From Firmicutes bacterium CAG:194 (lineage in GTDB: Bacteria > Bacillota > Clostridia > Lachnospirales > Lachnospiraceae), in assembly GCA_000432915.1 (NCBI GenBank), contig HF995247.1, positions 41,596 through 83,545 on the forward strand: a DNA stretch of 41,950 bases, in the 5' to 3' direction. This document shows positions 25,013 through 33,400 of this stretch, one piece after another. Positions within the stretch are counted from its first letter, which is position 1; each line of letters begins with the position of its first letter. Both the position numbers and the translations under genes were made by a program. A model generated the notes under the pieces. It was not told the DNA's origin, ran no database searches, and was given only the letters and a program-made list of their open reading frames with translations.

Positions 25013-27931
25013 TTACACAAGCGTTTCCACACAAAGGAAGCTGCCTGCCTGTTCTTTGATCTTATCCTCGTTACCGACTACACAGAATGCCCCTGTCTCC
25101 AGCATGGCTGCCACCTGGGCGGAAAGAGCGTGGATATCCGCTACCTGACAGGATAGGATCTCATCCCGTTCCTGCTGTTCTTCCGCAAAGCTGTAGCCTG
25201 ACATATAAGCGCCGAAGCTTCTGCTGCCCTGTGCGCTCGGCGGGAGTGGTGTATCCTTCTCGGAGATCGCGCCGATCACATACTTTGTCATGATCTCTTC
25301 ATCTGCTGCAAATTCCCGCAGATACGCCGGTGCCTTCTCGTAAACAGCAACCGTCTTTTCCAGATTCGGATCTCTGTAGGACACAAAATAGCTGAGACCT
25401 GATTTTGTAAAGTTGCTCATACAGCCATATGCGCCGCCTTTGACTCGTACCCGGATCCACAGATAATCATATCCCATCATGATGCGCAGCACACGGAGTG
25501 CTCCTGTATATGGAAGTCCCGCTTTTCTGAAATCGCCTGCCCGGCAGACATACTGGACTCCCGCACTGGTGCACAGCCCTTCCTGTTTTTTTACAGGATC
25601 CGCACGGAATGCTTCCTGCACATTGTTTTCCGCAGAAAGTCCCTTATGGAACGGCAGAAGCGCTTCCATAAACAGTTTCTTTCCTTCTTCCGTGCCCGTG
25701 TAATCATAAAGCACTCTGTTCCCATTCAAGATAAAGGAAAGCAGCGTTTTCATTTCCCTGATACATTCTGCTTTGCGTTCGTCAAAATGATTATACAAAT
25801 CTGTCAGGAAACGGAAAAATCCCAGACCGCTGAACCGGTCAGATGCCCATGCACTTTCCGAAATATAAGAAAGTGCCCGCAGTGATGCAGTCGAATGGCC
25901 CGCACTTGTCATCTGTGCCTGCAGCCTTGCTTTTACCTCACCCAGAATCTCTTTCAGACGTTTTTCATCCTCAAAAACAGACTGTGTCAGGATCTCCCTG
26001 ATCAGATCCACTGCCTTTGGTGTATTCCCATATAACACTTTTGCCCTGGCCTCAAAGGTCAGTTCAAATTTACTGTAATCCTTTGCATCTGTATAAGTGG
26101 CTGCATCAAAGATAATACCTCCTGTCTGCAGATTGATCTCATTAAACAGCTCTCCGTAGCTTCTCTTTTCCGTGCTCAGAAGTCCCAGCACATTTTTCAG
26201 AAGCCCCAGATACGGAAGCTGCTCTTTTTTGATGTCCCGGATCTTAAATACTATATGCAGATAAGAAACCCCGTTTGTAAAGATCGGATGAGACAAAAGG
26301 ATCGTATTTTCAAAAGGCTCCTTCTCGTTCAGGAACGGATGTGCTTCTTTACCCAGGTCTTCTCTTTTCAGCACCGGGATCTTTGCCAGATCTTCCGGGG
26401 AGGACTCTTCTTCCTGATATGCCTTCAGTGCCTTTGTCTCTGCGATCACAGCCTGCAGCTCTTCTGCGGAAAGAGAATCCTTTTTCTTTGCAAGCATCTC
26501 TTTCAGTTTTTCACTTTCTCTGCTCTCCATTCCTTTTTCAGGAAGCAGGGATACGATTGATTTATGTGTATTATTCAGAATCTGATTTTCCACAAGCTGT
26601 TCAAAATAATCAGTCTGTACCAGCTTCTTCAATGCGTCAAAAGTCTCATTCGCTTCAATATGCATAAATGGAGCCTTGTCATCATACAGCCAGCTGTCCA
26701 GTGCCTGCAGACCATACATCAGCCCTTTTGGATACGCCCCGAAATCTGCTTCCTTATATTTAAACTCATAGCAGTTAATAGCAGCAAGCAGGGCATTTTT
26801 ATCAATGCCGTTCTTTACCTGCTCTCTTAAAGCCTGCTCTACGGTTTCCACAAATGCTTTCTGATCGGATAAACCGGCATTTTTTGCCACAAAAGAAAAA
26901 TACGGCTGCAGAATTCCATTTTCGCAGACACTGTAAACATCTTCACCTATTCCTTTTTCCATCAGAGCCACCTTGACCGGAGCGCCCGGTGCGGAGCAAA
27001 GAGCATAGTCAAGAACCTGCAGTGCGATATAAAGCTGTCTGTCCAGACTGTTGCAGATGCTGACATTATAAGAAAAATAAGCGGCGTTTGTGATATCATC
27101 CGAATCCAGTACCGGATATTTTTTTTCTACCTGTACAGGCGCTGCAAACGGCTTCTGCAGCCGGATGGCAGAGTCGATCTTAAGCACGTCAAATTTGGAG
27201 AGATATGCCTCATCCAGATAGGTCAGACGCTCTTCCATGTCCATATCGCCATAGAAATAAATATAGCTGTTTGACGGATGATAATATCTTCTGTGAAAAT
27301 CCAGAAAAGCTTCATAAGTCAGCGACGGAATATCGGAAGGTCTTCCGCCGGAATCCACACCGTATGCGGTGTCCGGATACAGGCTGTTAAAAGTCTCTCT
27401 GTCAAGCAGATCATCCGCGCTCGAATACGCGCCTTTCATTTCATTATATACGACACCGTTATAGATCAGGTCGTCTGTTTCGGACTCACATTCATAATGC
27501 CAGCCCTCCTGCTCGAAGATCTTCTTTTCTTTATAAATATTCGGATGGAATACCGCATCCAGATAGACGTCACAAAGATTGGCAAAATCCTTGTCATTGC
27601 AGCTTGCTACCGGATAAACCGTCTTATCCGGATAAGTCATGGCATTTAAAAAAGTGTTCAGGGAACCTTTTGCCAGTTCCACAAACGGATCCTTGACCGG
27701 ATACTTCTCTGAACCGCAGAGTACACTGTGTTCAATGATATGCGCCACACCTGTGCTGTCTGTCGGCGGTGTACGGAAACCAATGTAAAATACTTTATTG
27801 GGATCATCATTGGAAAGCAGTACGATCCTCGCCCCTGTCTTTTTATGGCACAGGATCACACCACGGGAATTCAGATCTCTGATCTCCCTGTCTTCCACGA
27901 TTTCATACGCTGTCAGATTTTCTATACTCAT
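25013..27931 (-). CDS. M16C metalloprotease (presequence protease/insulinase family)
   Basis: Large zinc peptidase of about 972 aa, the M16C family related to PreP/Cym1, which degrades free peptides inside a closed two-lobed chamber. The inverted zinc motif H64-I-I-E67-H68 lies in DSTGVAHIIEHSVLCGS. The distal Glu region VVYNEMKGAYSS is present, and the full two-half architecture with an Ala/Glu-rich hinge is intact. No signal peptide is seen, so it is likely cytoplasmic. Start 27931 is chosen (MSIENLTAYEIVEDRE, GGAGA upstream). The frame extends to a TTG at 28006, overlapping the upstream gene. It is the last gene of a four-gene operon. Confidence 0.92.
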   Translation of the reverse strand: MSIENLTAYEIVEDREIRDLNSRGVILCHKKTGARIVLLSNDDPNKVFYIGFRTPPTDSTGVAHIIEHSVLCGSEKYPVKDPFVELAKGSLNTFLNAMTYPDKTVYPVASCNDKDFANLCDVYLDAVFHPNIYKEKKIFEQEGWHYECESETDDLIYNGVVYNEMKGAYSSADDLLDRETFNSLYPDTAYGVDSGGRPSDIPSLTYEAFLDFHRRYYHPSNSYIYFYGDMDMEERLTYLDEAYLSKFDVLKIDSAIRLQKPFAAPVQVEKKYPVLDSDDITNAAYFSYNVSICNSLDRQLYIALQVLDYALCSAPGAPVKVALMEKGIGEDVYSVCENGILQPYFSFVAKNAGLSDQKAFVETVEQALREQVKNGIDKNALLAAINCYEFKYKEADFGAYPKGLMYGLQALDSWLYDDKAPFMHIEANETFDALKKLVQTDYFEQLVENQILNNTHKSIVSLLPEKGMESRESEKLKEMLAKKKDSLSAEELQAVIAETKALKAYQEEESSPEDLAKIPVLKREDLGKEAHPFLNEKEPFENTILLSHPIFTNGVSYLHIVFKIRDIKKEQLPYLGLLKNVLGLLSTEKRSYGELFNEINLQTGGIIFDAATYTDAKDYSKFELTFEARAKVLYGNTPKAVDLIREILTQSVFEDEKRLKEILGEVKARLQAQMTSAGHSTASLRALSYISESAWASDRFSGLGFFRFLTDLYNHFDERKAECIREMKTLLSFILNGNRVLYDYTGTEEGKKLFMEALLPFHKGLSAENNVQEAFRADPVKKQEGLCTSAGVQYVCRAGDFRKAGLPYTGALRVLRIMMGYDYLWIRVRVKGGAYGCMSNFTKSGLSYFVSYRDPNLEKTVAVYEKAPAYLREFAADEEIMTKYVIGAISEKDTPLPPSAQGSRSFGAYMSGYSFAEEQQERDEILSCQVADIHALSAQVAAMLETGAFCVVGNEDKIKEQAGSFLCVETLV

Positions 27932-27995
27932 TTTCTTCTCCATTTTCTGTTTTCTGTTAAAGTGCATGCTTTTTACGGATTCTTTTGAGTCCATG

Positions 27996-28421
27996 CTATA
28001 CGCCAAGTGACATCAGATGCAGTTTCCCGAAATAAAACTCGGAAATATAATCTGCACAAAGCTGTCCCTGCTCCTGTTTCTTCCAAAAATTCTCAAAAGA
28101 AAGCTCTTCTGTCTCATATTCTGTCCGGCTTCTTCCTTTTTTATCCACTTTTATCTTCGGCTTTACGGTTTTGATCTTACAACGCAGTTGTTTCAAAACC
28201 ATTGCGAGCTTACTGTCTTTTGTCATGGAAGACAGTGCATCACAGATCCGTATCTCTTCTCCCACTTCCGGTATCACATATTGAAATACGGCAGTACGAA
28301 GCCGCTGCGGCGTATCATCCTGCTCACACAGCTCCGCAAAGGTCAGTCTTGCTCCGATATACACATTGTTAAAATCCTGGAGCACATATTTAAAATCCAT
28401 ATTAGCTGTTTCGTTACTCAT
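27996..28421 (-). CDS. Conserved-looking protein of unknown function
   Basis: A 141-aa soluble protein with no signal or membrane segment. I do not recognise its family. The N-terminal half looks like a mixed alpha/beta fold (FKYVLQDFNNVYIGARLTFAELCEQDD). A basic central stretch follows (residues about 84-100, CKIKTVKPKIKVDKKGRSR), which might contact nucleic acid. It overlaps the start of the upstream sigma-like gene's tail by 8 bp and abuts the protease gene, so translation is probably coupled to both. A function linked to the sigma-like protein is an inference from position only. Confidence 0.7.
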   Translation of the reverse strand: MSNETANMDFKYVLQDFNNVYIGARLTFAELCEQDDTPQRLRTAVFQYVIPEVGEEIRICDALSSMTKDSKLAMVLKQLRCKIKTVKPKIKVDKKGRSRTEYETEELSFENFWKKQEQGQLCADYISEFYFGKLHLMSLGV

Positions 28422-29175
28422 TCTTATACTCCATTTCTATGGTATCGATCAGATTTGCACTGATCTGCATGGCTGCTTCCACATCATCCATCGTGATTGC
28501 TTCATAATTGGCGCAGATCTCTTCCGGAGATACTTTTCTGCGTAGTTCCTCAGAAAGTTCTCTGGCAGCATCCGCTACCTGATTGACCTTTTTCAGCACT
28601 TCCTCATCATCGTTTTTCTTTTCCAGCTCCTCGTTGATCAGACGTTCCATTGCCTTCATCATATAATTGCCGAGGAAACCTTCCGTCTCTTCCAGTATGT
28701 CGCCATCCGTATCCAGACATTCCATCTGCCCGGTTGCTTCCAAAAGTGCCATATTGCCTTCTCCGATCAGATCCTCCAGCATCACACCCTGCCCCGCATA
28801 CAGCTTTGCAAGCTCTGCTGTCTTTGGCAGAAACTGCTGAAGCAATACCTCTTTGGCATCCTGATCACCTGCGATCGCAGAAAGCATGACCGCCTTCAGT
28901 TCTTCCGGCTCCATACTTTCAAGTGCTGAAATCCCGTTCAGATACTCCTCCAGATAATTACGGTCTTCCATGGAGAGATATTCCTCTACCTCTTTCCGGT
29001 CTCCGACACCGATCTTCTGGTTCTTATAATACTCCAGCAAAAACCCCATCTGTTCCGAGCCCTGCTGTATGTCCGGGAAAAAGGAATGGATCTGTTCTTC
29101 TGACAGACACATACCTTGTTTTCTTGCCAGCTTCATGGATTCCATAAGCTGACTTCTGAATTCTTTTTCTTCCAT
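28414..29175 (-). CDS. Sigma-70-like protein lacking region 4
   Basis: A 253-aa acidic protein. Residues about 10-57 resemble sigma region 1.1 (MKLARKQGMCLSEEQIHSFFPD, then a short helix). Residues about 105-150 resemble the helices of region 2.1-2.2 that bind the beta-prime coiled coil (FLPKTAELAKLYAGQG then EDLIGEGNMALLEA). Residues about 200-245 resemble region 3 (AARELSEELRRKVSPEEICANYEA). No region 2.4 aromatic/-10 recognition helix and no region 4 are present, so it should not recognise promoters alone. It could be a sigma mimic, an anti-sigma-like binder of RNA polymerase, or a diverged sigma remnant. Gap to the upstream rhomboid-like gene is 22 bp. Confidence 0.6.
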   Translation of the reverse strand: MEEKEFRSQLMESMKLARKQGMCLSEEQIHSFFPDIQQGSEQMGFLLEYYKNQKIGVGDRKEVEEYLSMEDRNYLEEYLNGISALESMEPEELKAVMLSAIAGDQDAKEVLLQQFLPKTAELAKLYAGQGVMLEDLIGEGNMALLEATGQMECLDTDGDILEETEGFLGNYMMKAMERLINEELEKKNDDEEVLKKVNQVADAARELSEELRRKVSPEEICANYEAITMDDVEAAMQISANLIDTIEMEYKNE

Positions 29176-29197
29176 ATATATTACCTGTCTTTCTTTC

Positions 29198-30121
29198 CTA
29201 CTGTTTTTTCACATGCTTGTGTGTAAAAATATGATCCTGACAATACTCATAATTTCCGTCGCACTTTGAGCAGAACCGAAATTCCAGATCTGGATCGGAT
29301 TCGTCTGTTCTGCCACAGATCGCACATTTATGCTTTGTCACCGGACGCATGACCTGCTTGTGATAAGTACGCTGTCTTTTGATCTGCTGCGGCGTCCGGA
29401 AAGATTTCCGTGTTGTCACAAAGAAAATGATAAAGGCAAGCAGAGAAAACAGGATCGCCGTCATGTCCGCCAGCGGCAGATACCAGCCGATGCTTCCCGT
29501 TCTGATATAAGAGCTGAGCGATATCACATCCTGCAATACCTGTACACCTAAAATAACTGCATAGATAATTCCCAGCACTTTTATCTTCAGTGGGATAATA
29601 AACATAAACAGGACCTGTACATCCGGGAAGGTTGCTGCAAATGCCAGAATGATCGACATGCAGACATAATACGTACTGAAATAATTGGCAATAAAACCGT
29701 AAAAAGATGCTAATGATACACCAAATTCCATCACAGTGATCGTTTCGGTCAGCCCGGTCAGAACACAGACGCCGTAAAACAGGAAAGCTCCAACGATCGT
29801 CAGCAGCATCCCGCCGATCAGATAGACATTATAGCGGAAGGTGCCCCATGTCCGCTCCAGTGTCGTACCGATGGAAAAATAAAAATACAACATGACCAGT
29901 GTAAATAGGTCGAGTCCTTCCGGCGGTACAACGATCCATGTCAGGAGACGCCAGACCTGCCCATGCAGGATCGCATACGGATTCAGTGTCAGATAATTCA
30001 AAAAGGATGAATTAAATAACTCGATCACATAACCAAATGCATAGCAGATGATCAGATATAAGGTAATATTGGGAATTGCATACTTCCCCCATTTTCGTTC
30101 TAATTTTGAAAGCCAGCTCAT
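29198..30121 (-). CDS. Rhomboid-like membrane protein without catalytic residues, with C-terminal zinc-binding module
   Basis: A 307-aa protein with about six transmembrane helices (residues 15-235) that follow the rhomboid/Derlin pattern. HGQVWRLLTWIVVP resembles the rhomboid L1 region and LYFYFSIGTTLERTWGTFRYN resembles the helix 2-3 region. The GxSG serine motif and the catalytic His are not found, so it is probably not a protease. After a basic linker (240-262), residues C266, C269, C284, C287, C294, H297 and H301 form a likely two-zinc cytoplasmic module. Start 30121 (MSWLSKLERKWGKYA) has GGAGAGGAG upstream. First gene of the operon leading to the M16C protease. Confidence 0.75.
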   Translation of the reverse strand: MSWLSKLERKWGKYAIPNITLYLIICYAFGYVIELFNSSFLNYLTLNPYAILHGQVWRLLTWIVVPPEGLDLFTLVMLYFYFSIGTTLERTWGTFRYNVYLIGGMLLTIVGAFLFYGVCVLTGLTETITVMEFGVSLASFYGFIANYFSTYYVCMSIILAFAATFPDVQVLFMFIIPLKIKVLGIIYAVILGVQVLQDVISLSSYIRTGSIGWYLPLADMTAILFSLLAFIIFFVTTRKSFRTPQQIKRQRTYHKQVMRPVTKHKCAICGRTDESDPDLEFRFCSKCDGNYEYCQDHIFTHKHVKKQ

Positions 30122-30151
30122 AAATACTCCTCTCCTGCCTTGTTCTATCTC

Positions 30152-30180
30152 ATTATACTGTTCTCGTCCCGAAGTTTCCA
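30152..30180 (-). promoter_or_regulatory. Predicted promoter of the rhomboid-like/sigma-like/M16C operon
   Basis: Minus strand TGGAAA (30175-30180), a 17-bp spacer and TATAAT (30152-30157), about 30 bp upstream of the rhomboid-like start. The -10 is perfect and the -35 weaker. Confidence 0.6.
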
Positions 30181-30326
30181 TTACTTTCGGGAAACAAAGA
30201 ACATTTTAGCATGGGAATCCGCTAAAGTAAACAATCTGACATTGTATATTCCAAATGTTTAATTCAATTTTCACAATTTATACAGTAACGATTTATATAT
30301 TTTTTATAATCGAAAAGCAATCAAGA

Positions 30327-30355
30327 TTGCACTTTAAAAAAACATGTCGTATAAT
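30327..30355 (+). promoter_or_regulatory. Predicted sigma-A promoter of the dehydratase activase gene
   Basis: TTGCAC (30327-30332), a 17-bp spacer and TATAAT (30350-30355), giving a 5' leader of about 64 nt before the activase ATG. Confidence 0.7.
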
Positions 30356-30368
30356 AAGGCGTAAAAAG

Positions 30369-30390
30369 TCGTGAATTGTCAGATTCACGA
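30369..30390 (+). promoter_or_regulatory. Perfect dyad in the activase 5' leader
   Basis: TCGTGAAT and ATTCACGA form an 8-bp inverted repeat with a 6-bp centre, starting roughly 7-10 bp after the predicted transcription start. It could be an operator or an RNA stem. No T run follows, so it is not a terminator. Confidence 0.5.
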
Positions 30391-30425
30391 TCTATTCATG
30401 TATTATATTAAGGAAGGTGAACTGA

Positions 30426-33400
30426 ATGGAAAAGCAACTTTACACGCTGGGCATTGATATTGGCTCCACTACTGTTAAAATTGCAATTCTGGATGAAGCA
30501 AAACAGTTAATTTTTTCTGATTATAGAAGGCATTTCGCCAATATCCGCGAAACATTGCGGGATCTTTTCAAAGAAGCCTATGTGATCCACGGAGATATCA
30601 CAGTATCTCCCATGATCACAGGCTCCGGCGGATTATCTCTTGCCAATTATCTCGGTATTCCGTTTACGCAGGAGGTTATTGCCGTTTCAACAGCTTTAAA
30701 GGAAGCTGCTCCGCAGACGGATGTAGCGATCGAGCTTGGCGGCGAGGATGCCAAGATTATTTATTTTGAAGGCGGTAATGTCGAACAGCGTATGAACGGT
30801 ATCTGTGCCGGTGGTACAGGTTCTTTTATTGACCAGATGGCCTCCCTTCTGCAGACAGATGCTACGGGTCTGAATGAATATGCGAAAGGCTATCAGTCTC
30901 TATATACAATCGCTGCAAGATGCGGCGTATTTGCCAAATCCGATATCCAGCCGCTGATCAACGACGGTGCAACAAAGGAAGATCTTTCCGCTTCTATTTT
31001 CCAGGCGGTTGTCAACCAGACGATCTCCGGTCTTGCATGCGGTAAACCGATCCGTGGTCATGTTGCGTTCCTCGGAGGTCCGCTCCACTTTTTATCAGAA
31101 CTGAAGGAAAGTTTTATCCGTACGCTGAAGCTGGATGAAGAGCATATTGTTTCGCCTGAGAACTCTCACCTGTTTGCAGCAATCGGTTCAGCCTTAAATG
31201 CAGATTTAAAGACGCAGTTTACCTTGAAGGAAATGGTCGATAAGCTCTCTCAGGAGATCAAAATTGCTTTTGAAGTGGAACGTCTGTCTCCTCTGTTTGA
31301 ATCCCGGACAGAATATGAGCTGTTCACGACCAGACATAATTCGCACAAAGTACATACAGCTCCGCTATCTTCTTATCAGGGGAACTGCTATCTCGGTATT
31401 GATGCAGGTTCCACAACAACCAAGGTGGCTCTGATCGGAGAAGACGGCTCTCTTTTATATTCTTTCTACAGCTCTAACAACGGTAACCCGCTGCAGACAG
31501 CGATCACCGCGATCAAGGATATTTATGCCCAGCTTCCGGAAAGGGCTGTGATCAAGCATGCCTGCTCCACAGGCTATGGTGAAGCACTGATGAAAGCGGC
31601 TTTTCTGCTGGATGAAGGCGAAGTGGAAACTGTGGCACATTATTACGCAGCAGCTTTCTTCTCTCCTGATGTCGACTGCATTTTGGATATCGGCGGTCAG
31701 GATATGAAATGTATCAAGATCAAAAACGGTACGGTAGACAGCGTGCAGCTGAACGAAGCATGCTCTTCCGGCTGTGGTTCCTTTATTGAGACCTTTGCAA
31801 AATCCCTCAACTACTCCGTGGAAGATTTTGCACACGAAGCACTGTTTGCGAAGCATCCGATCGACCTTGGTACACGTTGTACGGTATTTATGAATTCCAA
31901 AGTAAAACAGGCGCAGAAGGAAGGAGCTTCCGTATCCGATATTTCTGCCGGTCTTGCTTACTCCGTTATCAAAAACGCATTATTTAAAGTAATTAAAGTA
32001 TCCAGTGCCAGTGAGCTTGGTAAGAAGATCGTGGTACAGGGCGGTACTTTTTATAACGATGCGGTTCTTCGAAGTTTTGAGATCATTGCAGGCTGTGAAG
32101 CCGTCAGACCTGACATTGCAGGTATCATGGGTGCTTTCGGAGCTGCCTTGATCGCAAAAGAGCGTTTCCATGAAAAGGAAGCAAAAGCTGCCAGAACACT
32201 TGATGCCAGAGAGCCGGAAACAACGATGCTTTCCATCGACAAGATCAACGAACTGACCTTTACCACACGTATGGCAAAGTGTCAGGGCTGCACAAACCAC
32301 TGTCGTCTGACCATTAACCAGTTTACCGGCGGCAGACAATACATATCCGGTAACCGTTGTGAGCGCGGTATCGGCAAGGAAAAAAATAAAAATAATATTC
32401 CAAACCTTTATGAATATAAGCTGCATCGTATTTTCGATTACGAACCGCTGCCGGCTGATGAAGCCACCAGAGGACAGGTCGGTATTCCGCGTGTCCTGAA
32501 CATGTATGAGAACTATCCGTTCTGGTTCACCTTCTTTACGGAGCTGAAATATCAGGTAGTCCTCTCTCCGTCCTCGACTCACCAGATTTATGAGCTGGGT
32601 ATCGAATCCATTCCGAGTGAATCCGAATGTTACCCTGCCAAGCTGGCACACGGTCATGTAACCTGGCTGATCCGCCATCATGTACCGTATATCTTCTATC
32701 CGGCTTTATTTTATGAACGTGACGAGGTAAAAGGCGCGGGCAATCATTACAACTGCCCGATCGTTACCTCCTATTCGGAAAATATCAAAAATAACGTGGA
32801 GGAGATCGGACGCGGGGAAGTACGCTTCCAGAATCCGTTCCTTTCCTTCCGCGACAAGGATACGATCGCACACGTATTATTACAGGAATTCCCCGATATC
32901 CCGTCCGGCGAACTGTTACACGCCATTGATAAAGCATGGGATGAGCAGGAAAATGCCCGTCTGGATATGCAGAAAAAGGGTGAAGAAACGCTTGCTTACT
33001 TAAATGAGACAGGCAAACGCGGTATTGTGCTTGCAGGTCGTCCGTACCATATCGACCCTGAGATCAACCATGGTATTCCGGAACTGATCAATTCCTATGG
33101 AATTGCCGTTCTGACAGAGGATTCCATCTCTCATCTCGGATGGCCTGAGCGTCCGCTGATCGTATCAGACCAGTGGATGTACCATTCCCGTTTATATGCA
33201 GCAGCCAGCTATGTCCGTACAGTTGACAATCTGGATCTGATCCAGCTCAACTCTTTCGGTTGTGGTCTGGACGCTGTTACGACCGATCAGGTCAATGATA
33301 TTTTAACAGGCAGTGACAAGATCTATACCTGCCTGAAGATCGATGAAGTCAATAACCTCGGTGCTGCAAGGATCCGCATCCGTTCCCTGATCGCCGCACT

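Noticed and set aside
31980..32681. Minus-strand frame of 233 codons inside the activase gene
   Set aside because: It lies fully within a conserved ASKHA domain and Cys-rich region. The product has no recognisable domain.
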